Shown: positions 26,186-35,731, counted from the stretch's first letter. The stretch: 36,963 nt of DNA from Eubacteriales Family XIII. Incertae Sedis bacterium (GCA_031270275.1 JAISXZ010000176.1:1-36963); one strand, 5' to 3'. Notes: generated from the letters alone by a model not told the origin. Numbers and translations are program-made.

Positions 26186-26264
26186 GGTTACTGCCCACAC
26201 GCCACGCCATTTTTGCCCAGAACCCGATCTTGACAAAGGCTGCCGCGGCGTGTGAGCGGCAACC
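26186..26264 (+). repeat. Element A, internally deleted copy 6
   Basis: GGTTACTGCCCACACGCC ACGCCATTTTTGCCC joined directly to AGAACCCGATCTTGACAAAG...GGCGTGTGAGCGGCAACC; the core stem-loop is absent. Confidence 0.9.
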
Positions 26265-26288
26265 ATTTTTTACGGTGGAGTACTGGAC

Positions 26289-26801
26289 ATGCGTAAGAAA
26301 ACGAATAAATTTGTCACCGTCATGAACAACGCGGAGGAATACCTCCTGGTGGCGCTGATCTCCGTCACCGTCGTGCTTCTGTTCATGCAGGTCGTCATGC
26401 GCTACGTGTTCAACAACTCACTGGCGTGGACGGAGGAGCTGTCGCGCTATCTGTTCATATGGGAGTCCTGGCTTGGGATCAGCATAGGCGCGAAGCACGC
26501 GAAGCACATAAAGATCGTCATACTGACGGATCGCGCGAAGGGGCTGCTGCGCCCGATCATACTGACCGTCGCGGACCTGTTCACGCTTTTCGTGCTGGTC
26601 GCGCTCGTGTACTACGGCTTTATCCTGACGCAGAAGATAATGGACATGCACACCTCGTCATCGGTGCTGCATATCCCCATGTGGATGATCTACGCCTCGC
26701 TTCCCGCCGGCTGCGCCTTCATGACGCTGCGGATCGTGACGGACCTGGTGAACCGCCTGCGCGGGCGCGGCGAAAGGCAGGAAGGGGGCGAGACTTCCTG
26801 A
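26289..26801 (+). CDS. TRAP transporter small permease (DctQ family)
   Basis: NNSLAWTEELSRYLFIWESWLGISIGAKHAKHIKI. Confidence 0.93.
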   Translation: MRKKTNKFVTVMNNAEEYLLVALISVTVVLLFMQVVMRYVFNNSLAWTEELSRYLFIWESWLGISIGAKHAKHIKIVILTDRAKGLLRPIILTVADLFTLFVLVALVYYGFILTQKIMDMHTSSSVLHIPMWMIYASLPAGCAFMTLRIVTDLVNRLRGRGERQEGGETS

Positions 26802-28069
26802 TGGCGATACTGTTTCTGTTCGTCGTGTTCTTCATAGCGATATCGATCAGCGTGCCGATCGGCCTGGCCATAGGCGGGGCCACCCTGCTGACCTTCATGG
26901 TCTACAGCGAGATGCCGATCATGGTGGTGGCGCAGTACTCCGTGACGGGGCTGGACTCGTTTCCCATGATGGCCATACCCTTCTTCATCCTGGCCGGGGC
27001 CATAATGAGCGCCGGCGGCATCGCCAGGCGGCTTATCGACACGGCCATATGCTTTATCGGCTTCATAACGGGCGGCCTGGGCGCGGTCGTGACGGTCTCG
27101 TCCATGTTTTTCGCCGCCATTTCGGGCTCGGCCATGGCCACGGTCTCGGCCATAGGCGGCTTCATGATCCCCGAGATGACGAAGAAGGGCTACGAAAAGG
27201 GCTACAGCGCGGCGCTCACCGCCTGCGCGGGCACCATAGGCGTAATCATCCCGCCCAGCATACCCCTGGTCATCTACGGCGTCTGCACGCAGACATCCAT
27301 AGGGGATCTCTTTCTGGCGGGGATAGTGCCCGGCGTGCTCATCGGCATGGGCATCATGATCGCCAACTACTTCGTCTGCAAGGGGCGCGGCTACGCAAGA
27401 AGCGAGCCCCAGCCGCTCAGGAAGTCGCTGAAGGCGCTCTGGGAGGCCAAGTGGGCCATACTGTCGCCCGTCATAATCCTCGGCGGGATATACGCGGGCG
27501 TGTTCACGCCGACGGAGGCCTCCGTGGTGGCGGTCGTCTATTCCGCGCTGGTGAGCGTCTGCGTCTACCGCGAGATGGATCTGAAAGGGCTCTACCGGAC
27601 CATAGTCAACACTTCGGTCATCAACGGGATCACGTCGTTCCTGCTGGGGCTTTCCTCCGCCTTTGCGGCCTATCTGAGCCTGGAGAACGTCCCCGGCATG
27701 CTTCTCGACGCCCTTCTCGGCATAACGGACAACAGGATACTGCTTCTGTTGATGATCAACGTCGTGCTCCTGCTCATAGGCTGCGTCGTGGACAACATAC
27801 CGTCCACGATCATACTGTCGCCCATACTGCTGCCGGTCGCGGTGAGTTTCGGCATAACGCCGGTGCAGTTCGGCCTGATACTGACCGTAAACCTGACGAT
27901 AGGGCTGGTGACGCCGCCATACGGCTGCAATCTCTTTGTGGCCGCCGCCGTGGGGAACGTGCGGATGGAGGACATACTGCGGAACCTGTGGCCCTTCCTG
28001 CTCGCGCTGATAGCCGTGCTCATGGTCATAACCTATGCGCCGGGCGTGACAACCTTCATCCTGGGCTGA
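26801..28069 (+). CDS. TRAP transporter large permease (DctM family)
   Basis: ATGA overlap with DctQ. SISVPIGLAIGGA, AAISGSAMATVSAIGGFMIPEM, VTPPYGCNLFVAAAVG. Confidence 0.95.
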   Translation: MAILFLFVVFFIAISISVPIGLAIGGATLLTFMVYSEMPIMVVAQYSVTGLDSFPMMAIPFFILAGAIMSAGGIARRLIDTAICFIGFITGGLGAVVTVSSMFFAAISGSAMATVSAIGGFMIPEMTKKGYEKGYSAALTACAGTIGVIIPPSIPLVIYGVCTQTSIGDLFLAGIVPGVLIGMGIMIANYFVCKGRGYARSEPQPLRKSLKALWEAKWAILSPVIILGGIYAGVFTPTEASVVAVVYSALVSVCVYREMDLKGLYRTIVNTSVINGITSFLLGLSSAFAAYLSLENVPGMLLDALLGITDNRILLLLMINVVLLLIGCVVDNIPSTIILSPILLPVAVSFGITPVQFGLILTVNLTIGLVTPPYGCNLFVAAAVGNVRMEDILRNLWPFLLALIAVLMVITYAPGVTTFILG

Positions 28070-28955
28070 CCGGGACGGGGCGTATGCTTATCTCGCCTGA
28101 GCTGAGCGTTTCCAGCGTCCCGTCCGCGTAGCGCACCACGAGGCCGCCGCCCCCGTCTATGCCGAGGGCGGCGGCCTCTTTCTTTTCGCCGCCCCTTCCC
28201 AGGACATAGACGTCCCTGCCCGTGACGCAGGAGCGCCTTCTGTACTCGTCGAGCGCGGCGGCGCGGCCGGCCTCGCCCCCGCCCAGGCCCTCGCGGCCGC
28301 CGAAGCCCTCGCCCCCGCCCTCGCCGCACAGCGCCGCCACCCTGTTTATGAGCCCGGCGGCGAACGGGCAGAGCCTTTCCTGCGGCAGGCTCAGGGAGCC
28401 GGCCGTGCCGCGGATGTCTTCGGGGAAGCTGTCCGCGTCGATGTTGATGTTGACGCCTATGCCTAGGATCACATGCCCGTCGCGCCCGCCCCCGGCACTC
28501 CCGCCGGCGCCCGCCACGGCCTCGGCCAGTATGCCGCATACCTTGCGCCCGCCCGCGAGCACGTCGTTCACCCACTTTATGGAGCAGTCGCCCCCCGTGT
28601 GCGCCTCTATCGCCTGGCAGGCGGCCACGGCCGCGAAAACGGTCACGAGCTGCGCCGCCCCGGCATCGGCGGGGGCCTTGAGTATGAAGCTGGCGTAGAC
28701 GCCGCCGCGGGGCGAGAAGAAGGCCCTCCCGAACCTGCCCCTGCCCGCGCTCTGTTCCTCGGCGAGGACCACGGTCCCGGCGGGCGCGCCCGAAAGCAGC
28801 ATCTCCCTGGCGGTTTTGTTCGTCGATTCAAGGGTCTGGCGGACGCATATCCTCCCGGGATCGATCCCGGCGGCAAGATGGGGCGCGATCCCCCGCGCCG
28901 AAATGCCGCAGGGCGGCGGTTCCTTTGCGCTGCGCCGCAAGGAAGCCAGTTCCAT
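28056..28955 (-). CDS. birA: Biotin--[acetyl-CoA-carboxylase] ligase (without obvious N-terminal HTH)
   Basis: ESTNKTAREM, GTVVLAEEQSAGRGRFGRAFFSPRGGVYASF, KWVNDVLAGGRKVCGILAE, ILGIGVNINI. Start at MELASL (28955) is inferred. Confidence 0.93.
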   Translation of the reverse strand: MELASLRRSAKEPPPCGISARGIAPHLAAGIDPGRICVRQTLESTNKTAREMLLSGAPAGTVVLAEEQSAGRGRFGRAFFSPRGGVYASFILKAPADAGAAQLVTVFAAVAACQAIEAHTGGDCSIKWVNDVLAGGRKVCGILAEAVAGAGGSAGGGRDGHVILGIGVNINIDADSFPEDIRGTAGSLSLPQERLCPFAAGLINRVAALCGEGGGEGFGGREGLGGGEAGRAAALDEYRRRSCVTGRDVYVLGRGGEKKEAAALGIDGGGGLVVRYADGTLETLSSGEISIRPVPVSPG

Positions 28956-28966
28956 TTTCGGGCTCC

Positions 28967-30424
28967 TTAATCTTCGGTTCCCTTCGGGAAATTGACTCTG
29001 TACGAGAGCCACACGTTCACGGCGGCGAAGTTGAAGCGGTGTATCAGCATGTTTTTCAGCAGATCCCCTATGTCGCCGTTCTTTTCCACGCGCTCCTTAA
29101 GGCTCATGTACAGATCCTCCCACTCCTTTCTGTTGTCTTCCTGCGTCTTGTCAGGCGCAGGATGGCTGGACTCCACGTTCTTCATGAAGACCTCGCGCCT
29201 CATCCTTTCGAATTCTTCGCCGTAAATGAAGCGGAAGGAGGCTGCCGTGCCGGGCTCGCAGCCCTGATCAAGCATACTGTCCGTCAGGGACGCGGCGCTG
29301 CCGCCGGACAGGATATGCTGCTTCGCGTTGTGGAGCATTACTGCGAAATTCCTGACAAGCGCGTTTGCCAGTATGTCGCCGTCTTCCCCCGCCTTTTCGC
29401 GGATCATCGTATCGTAGCTGTAGAACCCCTCCACCAGATTGCCCAGTTTGCCCTTAAGCTGTCTTGCCGAAGTGAAAGACGCAGAAGAAGCATCGATCCT
29501 GTCATCCAATTTCAGCAGCATCCCATTGTAGAATTCGTCTCCCTCTCCAAAATCGCCGTTCGCCTGCCGCGTATTGACATCGTTCAGCCATTTTTCCCAA
29601 GTGCCAAACACGCCATCCCAAAACGACGCCGCGTCTGAGCCTGACGCGTAGATGTTGCTAAAAGCAAACTTGCTATATATCGCGTTCAGCGCTTCCTGCC
29701 GCATCTGGTATTCGTCGTCTTCGATTTCGCTGCATGCACGCGCCTCTCTGAGTTCGCGCAAAAGAGTGTCGTAGGTGTTGCGAAATGCGGCGTCCTTGCG
29801 CTCGCTGAAGTCTTCCGAATCGCCTTCATATGTGCGGCGCGCGTCATTGAGATGGAATTCCATTATTGCAGAATAGCGCTGTTCCCAGTCCTCCGCAGAA
29901 TTCGGGGCCGACTGCGTATATTCAACGATATTCCCCGAGCTGTCCAGCCAGGCCCCCACCGGCGGCAACAGGATGGCGCCGCCCTTGGAAGTGGCCAGCA
30001 CTTCCGCTTTGTAATCAGAGCCGCCGATTCCCGTGGCCTCGGACGGATTCAGCGGCAGGGAAGCAAGCGACACAGGCGTCCCCGAGATGTCCGACTTGAT
30101 CCCTGTCAGCGCCGTGCTGAAACTCGCCGGCGTTTTTTGCTCAAAGCCGTCGATTCTCGGCGCCTCGGACGAATACGGCAGCAGGGAGGCATCGGCCTTT
30201 CCCGAGATGTCCGCCCTGATCCCCGTCAGCGTATCGCCGTCGCCAAGAGTCGCCAGCGCTTTTTGCACAAAGCCGTCAATTCTGGAGATCTTGGACGAAT
30301 TTGGCTGTAGGGAGCCAAGCGCTACAGGCGTCCTTGCGTAGCCGGCAGACACGCCCGAATCCGTCTTGCCCTGCAACACCGTGCGCTGAATGCCGAAAGC
30401 CTCGCTTGAAAAATCTATCTTCAT
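28967..30424 (-). CDS. Hypothetical protein, 485 aa, with internal N-terminal repeats
   Basis: Long ORF with RBS-like AGGAAAA-ATG, ending 11 nt before the birA start. Non-random acidic/aromatic composition. I recognise no family. Confidence 0.75.
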   Translation of the reverse strand: MKIDFSSEAFGIQRTVLQGKTDSGVSAGYARTPVALGSLQPNSSKISRIDGFVQKALATLGDGDTLTGIRADISGKADASLLPYSSEAPRIDGFEQKTPASFSTALTGIKSDISGTPVSLASLPLNPSEATGIGGSDYKAEVLATSKGGAILLPPVGAWLDSSGNIVEYTQSAPNSAEDWEQRYSAIMEFHLNDARRTYEGDSEDFSERKDAAFRNTYDTLLRELREARACSEIEDDEYQMRQEALNAIYSKFAFSNIYASGSDAASFWDGVFGTWEKWLNDVNTRQANGDFGEGDEFYNGMLLKLDDRIDASSASFTSARQLKGKLGNLVEGFYSYDTMIREKAGEDGDILANALVRNFAVMLHNAKQHILSGGSAASLTDSMLDQGCEPGTAASFRFIYGEEFERMRREVFMKNVESSHPAPDKTQEDNRKEWEDLYMSLKERVEKNGDIGDLLKNMLIHRFNFAAVNVWLSYRVNFPKGTED

Positions 30425-30707
30425 TTTTCCTGACCCCCTTCTGGCCCATACGCAGCCCTGTCAAACCAAGGCAAAGAAACAACAAAGCGCCGCATGCGCA
30501 ACGCGCACGGGCAAAGCCGCCTTCGCCAGGCAACGGAATTCTTCCTCTGTATATTGGCATCGTCATTTTTGTACAAAACTTTAGAAATTTGCATATTTTC
30601 CATTCACCACCGCCAAGGCCGCATAGCGCCGGCGCGCGCGATTTCATGCATGCGGCTATCCTCCAGGCCAGGGGTGGGCGACAGGGCGAGGGGGGCCGGC
30701 CCCGGCG

Positions 30708-32558
30708 CTAGCCCCCGAACTGGCTGTCGTACAGCTCGGCGTAGCGGCCGCCGAGCTGCATGAGCGACTCGTGCGTGCCCTGCTCCGCTATGTCGCCGTC
30801 CATCATGAGCAGTATCAGGTCGGCGTCCCTGATCGTGGAGAGCCTGTGGGCTATTATGAACGCGGTCCTGCCCCTGAGCAGATTCCGCATCGCCTTCTGC
30901 ACCAGCGCCTCCGTGCGCGTGTCCACGGAGCTGGTGGCCTCGTCGAGTATGAGTATCGGGGGATCCGCGAGGAAGGCCCTCGCGATGGTCAGAAGCTGTT
31001 TCTGGCCCTGCGAGATGTTGGTGGCGTCCTCGTTGATGACCATGCCGTAGCCGCCTGGAAGCGTGTGTATGAAGTGGTCCACCTGCGCGGCCCTGGCTGC
31101 GGCGAAGACCTCGTCGTCGGAGGCGTCAGGCCTGCCGAAGCGTATGTTCTCCATGACGGAGGCGCTGTACAGCCAGGCGTCCTGCAGCACCATGCCGAAC
31201 AGCCCGCGCAGGCTGCTCCGCGAATAGCCCGATATGTCGGCGCCGTCTATGAGCACCCGCCCCGAGTCCAGCTCGTAGAAGCGCATGAGCAGCTTCACGA
31301 GCGTGGTCTTGCCGGCGCCCGTCGGGCCGACTATGGCGACGCGCATGCCCGGCGACACATGCACGCTGAAATCCTTTATCAGCGGGGCGTCCGTATAGCT
31401 GAAGCGCACGTTTTCGAACGCTATCCCGCCCCTGAAGCCATTCGTCACGGCCTCCGTTTCCGGGTCGGGGCTTTCCTCCTCCTCGGACAGGAACTCGAAC
31501 ACCCTTTCGGCCGCGGCGGCGGTGGACTGCAGCACGTTGACGATGTTGGCGATCATGGTTATCGGCTGGCTGAAGCTGCGGACATACTGCATGAAGGCCT
31601 GTATGCTGCCTATGCTGACGCTGCCCCTGACCGCCAGCCAGCCCCCCGTGACGCAGACGAACACATAGGACAGATTGCCTATGAAGCCCATTGCCGGCAT
31701 CATCAGGCCCGACAGGAACTGCGCCTTCCACGCCGAGTCGCACAGCTTTTTGTTGATGGCGTCAAAGCGCTCTATGGAATCGGCCTCGCCGTTGAAGGCC
31801 CTGACCGTCTGGTGCCCGGCGTACATCTCCTCTATATGCCCGTTGATCTCCCCCAGGAGCCTCTGCTGATCCGCGAAATGCCCCTGCGACGCCCGGACTA
31901 TGACGCGTATCAGCGCCATGGACAGGGGCAGGACGATCAGGGCGACCGCAGTCATAAGGAGGCTTATCCTCAGCATCATGACGAGTATGCCCGCTATCGT
32001 GACCGCGCTCGTCACCGCCTGCGTCAGGCTCTGGCCCAGGGTGACGTTCACCGTCTCTATGTCGTTGGTCATGCGGCTCTGCATCTCCCCGTGGGTCTTC
32101 GAGTCGTAGTACCTGAGCGGCAGCCTGTCCATCTTCTCCGACATGTCGCGGCGCAGCCTGTAGGTGACGCCCTGCGACACGCCCGACATGATGAAGCCCT
32201 GCACGTAGGAGAACAGGAAGCTCAGCAGGTAAAGCCCCGCGAGCAGCAGCAGTATGTCCCGCAGCGAGCCGAAGTCTATGCGGCCCCTAAGGACGCCGCG
32301 CACGATGATGTCCGTGGCGTCCCCCATTATGGCGGGCGCGACTATGCTGAACGCCGTCCCGAGTATCGCGAAGGCGAAGACGAGGAAAAGCCGCGCGCGG
32401 TAGGGCTTTAGGTATCTCAGCAGCGTCCTCATCGTGGCGCCGAAGTTCTTGGCCTTCTCCCCAGGCATCATCGCCATGGGGCCGCCCTGCGGCCGCTGCG
32501 GCTTCCTTGGCCCCGCGCCCTCGGCAGCCCCCGCGCCCCTTCCGCCGGATTCGCTCAT
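30708..32558 (-). CDS. ABC exporter half-transporter (TMD-NBD), consensus catalytic NBD
   Basis: Walker A GPTGAGKTT, signature SQGQKQ, Walker B ILILDEATSSVD, H-loop IAHRLST. Confidence 0.94.
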   Translation of the reverse strand: MSESGGRGAGAAEGAGPRKPQRPQGGPMAMMPGEKAKNFGATMRTLLRYLKPYRARLFLVFAFAILGTAFSIVAPAIMGDATDIIVRGVLRGRIDFGSLRDILLLLAGLYLLSFLFSYVQGFIMSGVSQGVTYRLRRDMSEKMDRLPLRYYDSKTHGEMQSRMTNDIETVNVTLGQSLTQAVTSAVTIAGILVMMLRISLLMTAVALIVLPLSMALIRVIVRASQGHFADQQRLLGEINGHIEEMYAGHQTVRAFNGEADSIERFDAINKKLCDSAWKAQFLSGLMMPAMGFIGNLSYVFVCVTGGWLAVRGSVSIGSIQAFMQYVRSFSQPITMIANIVNVLQSTAAAAERVFEFLSEEEESPDPETEAVTNGFRGGIAFENVRFSYTDAPLIKDFSVHVSPGMRVAIVGPTGAGKTTLVKLLMRFYELDSGRVLIDGADISGYSRSSLRGLFGMVLQDAWLYSASVMENIRFGRPDASDDEVFAAARAAQVDHFIHTLPGGYGMVINEDATNISQGQKQLLTIARAFLADPPILILDEATSSVDTRTEALVQKAMRNLLRGRTAFIIAHRLSTIRDADLILLMMDGDIAEQGTHESLMQLGGRYAELYDSQFGG

Positions 32559-34294
32559 CGCCTCAGTTCCTCCTCGCTCAGCTGGGACAGGGCTATCTCC
32601 CTGTAGACCCCGCAGCTCTCCATCAGCTCGCGGTGGGTGCCTGAACCCGCTATCAGCCCCTCGTCCATGACTATTATCCGGTCCGCGTTCCTGATGGCGC
32701 TGATGCGCTGCGCCACTATCAGCACGGCGCTGCCGCCCATCCTGTCCTTAAGGGCGGCCCGCAGGGCCTTCTCCGTCTTGAAGTCGAGCGCCGAGAAGCT
32801 GTCGTCGAATACGTATATCGGCGCCTTCTTCACGAGGGCCCGCGCTATGGCGAGCCTCTGCCTCTGGCCGCCGGAGACGTTGGTCCCCCCCTGTGCCACG
32901 CTTTCGCCGTAGCCATCCGGCTTTTCCGCGATGAAGCCTGCGGCCTGCGCCGTCTCGGCCGCCTCCGCCAGCTCGCCCAGGGACGCCTCCCTGCCGCCGT
33001 AGCGCAGATTGCTCTCTATGGTCCCCGAGAACAGCGCCGGCTGCTGCGGCACGTAGCCTATGCTGTCCCGCAGCTCCCGCTGCGGCAGGTACTTTATGTT
33101 GACGCCGCCTATGCGTATCTCGCCCTCGCTCACGTCGTAGAACCTCGGTATGAGGTTCATGACCGTGGACTTGCCACTGCCTGTGCCGCCTATGAAGGCC
33201 GTAGTCTCGCCCGGCCTCGCCGTGAAGCTGATGTCCCTTATGACGTATTCGTCGGCGCCGGGATAGCGGAACGAGACCCTGTCGAACTCCAGGGCGGCGG
33301 CCCCGGCATCGGGGAGATGGCGCAGCCTGTCCGCAGGCGCGTCCTTTATAGATATCTCGGCGTCCAGCGCCTCGGCTATGCGCGTCATGGACACCATGGC
33401 CCTGGGCAGCATGAAGAACACCATCGAGAGCATGATGAACGACATGATTATGTGCATGGTGTACTGGATGAAGGCCAGCATGTCGCCCACCTGGAAGCCG
33501 TCCACGCCGATTATCCGGGAGCCCGCCCAGAGTATGAGTATGCAGACGGCGTTCATGATGAAGAACATCAGCGGCATCATCAGCGACAGGGTGCGGTTTA
33601 TGAACAGATTCAGCTTCATGAGCGCGCTGTTCGTCTCGTCGAAGCGCGCCTCGGACGGGCCTTCGGCGCGGAATGCGCGTATCACCAGCATCCCGGACAG
33701 GCGCTCGCTCATCGCCAGGTTTATCCTGTCGAGCAGCTTCTGCGACAGCCTGAAGCGCGGCATCATGAGCGTGAACATTATCAGCAGCATCACGAGTATC
33801 AGCGCCAGCGCCAGGGCTATCGTCCACGAGAGGGATGGGCTGGTCCCGTAGCTGCGGATCAGGGCGCCTATGCCCATTATGGGCGCGAACAGGGCCATTC
33901 GGAACAGCATGGACGTCACCATCTGTATCTGCTGCACGTCGTTGGTGGAGCGCGTCGTCAGCGAGGCCGTGGAGAAGCGGTCGAACTCGGGGTTGGCGAA
34001 GAAGGTGACGCGCCTGAATATCGCGCCGCGTATGTCGAACGACGCCCTGGCCGATATCCGCGACGCGAAGAAGCCCACGCCGACGGCGCAGGCCACCGAA
34101 AGCAGCGACATGAGCAGCATCCGGACGCCTTGGGCGAGTATGAGCCGGGTGTCGCCGGCCAGTATGCCGCTGTCGATTATGGCGGCCATGTAGCCGGGCA
34201 GGGAAAGCTCGGCCATGGCCTGCCCGAAGGTGAGCAGGAGCATGACGAAGATGCCGGCGATGTGCGGCCTGTAGAAGCGAAGCAACGATTTCAA
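32555..34294 (-). CDS. ABC exporter half-transporter (TMD-NBD), degenerate NBD
   Basis: Walker A GGTGSGKST, signature SGGQRQR, Walker B variant IYVFDDSFSALD, Q-for-H switch IVAQRIS. TTG at 34294 after AGGAAAGGG; the ORF-track GTG at 34378 is an alternative. Confidence 0.92.
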   Translation of the reverse strand: MKSLLRFYRPHIAGIFVMLLLTFGQAMAELSLPGYMAAIIDSGILAGDTRLILAQGVRMLLMSLLSVACAVGVGFFASRISARASFDIRGAIFRRVTFFANPEFDRFSTASLTTRSTNDVQQIQMVTSMLFRMALFAPIMGIGALIRSYGTSPSLSWTIALALALILVMLLIMFTLMMPRFRLSQKLLDRINLAMSERLSGMLVIRAFRAEGPSEARFDETNSALMKLNLFINRTLSLMMPLMFFIMNAVCILILWAGSRIIGVDGFQVGDMLAFIQYTMHIIMSFIMLSMVFFMLPRAMVSMTRIAEALDAEISIKDAPADRLRHLPDAGAAALEFDRVSFRYPGADEYVIRDISFTARPGETTAFIGGTGSGKSTVMNLIPRFYDVSEGEIRIGGVNIKYLPQRELRDSIGYVPQQPALFSGTIESNLRYGGREASLGELAEAAETAQAAGFIAEKPDGYGESVAQGGTNVSGGQRQRLAIARALVKKAPIYVFDDSFSALDFKTEKALRAALKDRMGGSAVLIVAQRISAIRNADRIIVMDEGLIAGSGTHRELMESCGVYREIALSQLSEEELRR

Positions 34295-34327
34295 GGGCGA
34301 CCCTTTCCTAGGCAGGCGAAAACGGCG

Positions 34328-34358
34328 GCCCGAAGCCGCCTGCCATGCGGCTTCGGGC
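34328..34358 (-). other. 12-bp-stem hairpin in the exporter leader
   Basis: GCCCGAAGCCGC-ctgccat-GCGGCTTCGGGC, between likely start 34294 and the upstream GTG. Confidence 0.6.
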
Positions 34359-34476
34359 GCGATGGGGGGGGGCAACACGCAAAAACGCCTCCTTGTTTAA
34401 TACCACAAAAAAGAGAAATCAACATGTTTTTGTATGCCGCCGACAAATTATTTTTCGTTACAGTTCGGAGGTATGT

Positions 34477-34674
34477 GGGCGGGAAAGGGGACCGCGCCCC
34501 CGCTTCCGTCGCAAAACGGGTATTTCCTGCGATTTCACTCACAGGCTTTGGGAACTTGCTCAAACTCGCTTCGCTCAAACAGTGAGCCAAGCTCACCAAA
34601 GCCTTTGTTCGCAAAATCGGGAAATACAGCCGTTTTGCTCCAAGTCAGCGACGGCGCGGTCCCCTTTCCCGCCC
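34477..34674. repeat. Element B, long form (nested palindrome, ~198 bp)
   Basis: Ends GGGCGGGAAAGGGGACCGCG / CGCGGTCCCCTTTCCCGCCC. Nested arms GCAAAACGGGTATTTCC...GGGAAATACAGCCGTTTTGC and AGGCTTTGG...CCAAAGCCT. Confidence 0.9.
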
Positions 34675-34831
34675 TCGCGAACTGACTGACCTTGAACAGC
34701 AATTATTTTTCTGGGCCGCCGAACAGATTTGTATGTAACAAAGCTTACATCTGTGGTAAGATAATACCGTACAGCAAGTGAAAGCCGCCGGCAGACGGAC
34801 TGCGGCGGCAGCGTTGAGAGGAGGGCGGAGC

Positions 34832-35731
34832 ATGGAAATCAGAAGGCACGTTCATGGGGACGGCAGGCTGTGGACCCTGACCTGCATCGCGAGGGACGAC
34901 GGGTTCAGGGTGGCTTCCGTCATCATCGTCGGCAAGGATGAGGTCGTCGTCGTGGACACGCAATGGACGCTGTCCAACGCGCACAGGGTCGTCGCGGAGA
35001 TATTCTCGCTGAACAAGAGGCTTAAGGCGATCTTCTGCACGCACGCGCACCCGGATCACTATTTCGGCACGCAGGTCTTCACGGACGCCTTCCCCGGCGT
35101 GCCCGTGTACGCCCTCGAGGAGGACATACCCGTGATAGCGGATCAGTTCCTGCCCAAGCTCGACCACTGGAAGGCGCAGATCGGCGACGTCAACTGCGCC
35201 GACAGGCCCATAGAGTTCACGCCCTACAGGGATGGCTGCCTCGACCTGGACGGCAGCAAGATAGAGGTCATGCCCAAGGTCTGGGGCGACCTGAAATACA
35301 ACTCCGTCGTGTGGGTCCCCTCCATAAAGACCGTCATATGCAGCGACGTCGTGTTCAACGGGGCCCATCCCTTCACCTGCGAGGTCACGCGGAAGGGGCG
35401 CAAGGGCTGGATCCAGGATCTCGAAAGGATCAGGGGCCTGGGCGCCGAGGTCATAATACCCGGCCACGCGAAGCGCGACATGCCCTTCGACGAGTCCGGG
35501 CTGGACTATACCAGGGAGTACCTGATCGCCACGGACGAGGAGCTGGACGCCATATCCGCGAGGCAGGGCAGGGGCGGCGTCTTCGAGTTCTACTACAACA
35601 TGGACAAGCGCTTCTTCGATTCCAAGCTTAAGATGAGCAACGAGATGAACGCCAACGTCTTCCTCGGGGGGCGCGAGTGGAACGACCTATGGAACGAGGA
35701 CATGGACGAGGATGCGGACGCGGAAGGCTGA
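34832..35731 (+). CDS. Metallo-beta-lactamase-fold hydrolase
   Basis: THAHPDHYFG (HxHxDH), DVVFNGAHPF, IIPGHAKR. ATG at 34832 after GAGGAGGGCGGAGC. Confidence 0.9.
   Translation: MEIRRHVHGDGRLWTLTCIARDDGFRVASVIIVGKDEVVVVDTQWTLSNAHRVVAEIFSLNKRLKAIFCTHAHPDHYFGTQVFTDAFPGVPVYALEEDIPVIADQFLPKLDHWKAQIGDVNCADRPIEFTPYRDGCLDLDGSKIEVMPKVWGDLKYNSVVWVPSIKTVICSDVVFNGAHPFTCEVTRKGRKGWIQDLERIRGLGAEVIIPGHAKRDMPFDESGLDYTREYLIATDEELDAISARQGRGGVFEFYYNMDKRFFDSKLKMSNEMNANVFLGGREWNDLWNEDMDEDADAEG

Noticed and set aside
28056-28069. 3' overlap of convergent dctM and birA genes
   Set aside because: A 14-bp convergent overlap is ordinary and needs no special explanation.
30771-32411. 546-aa plus-strand ORF opposite the ABC exporter
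   Set aside because: Mirror ORF of a strongly supported ABC transporter; low-information composition.
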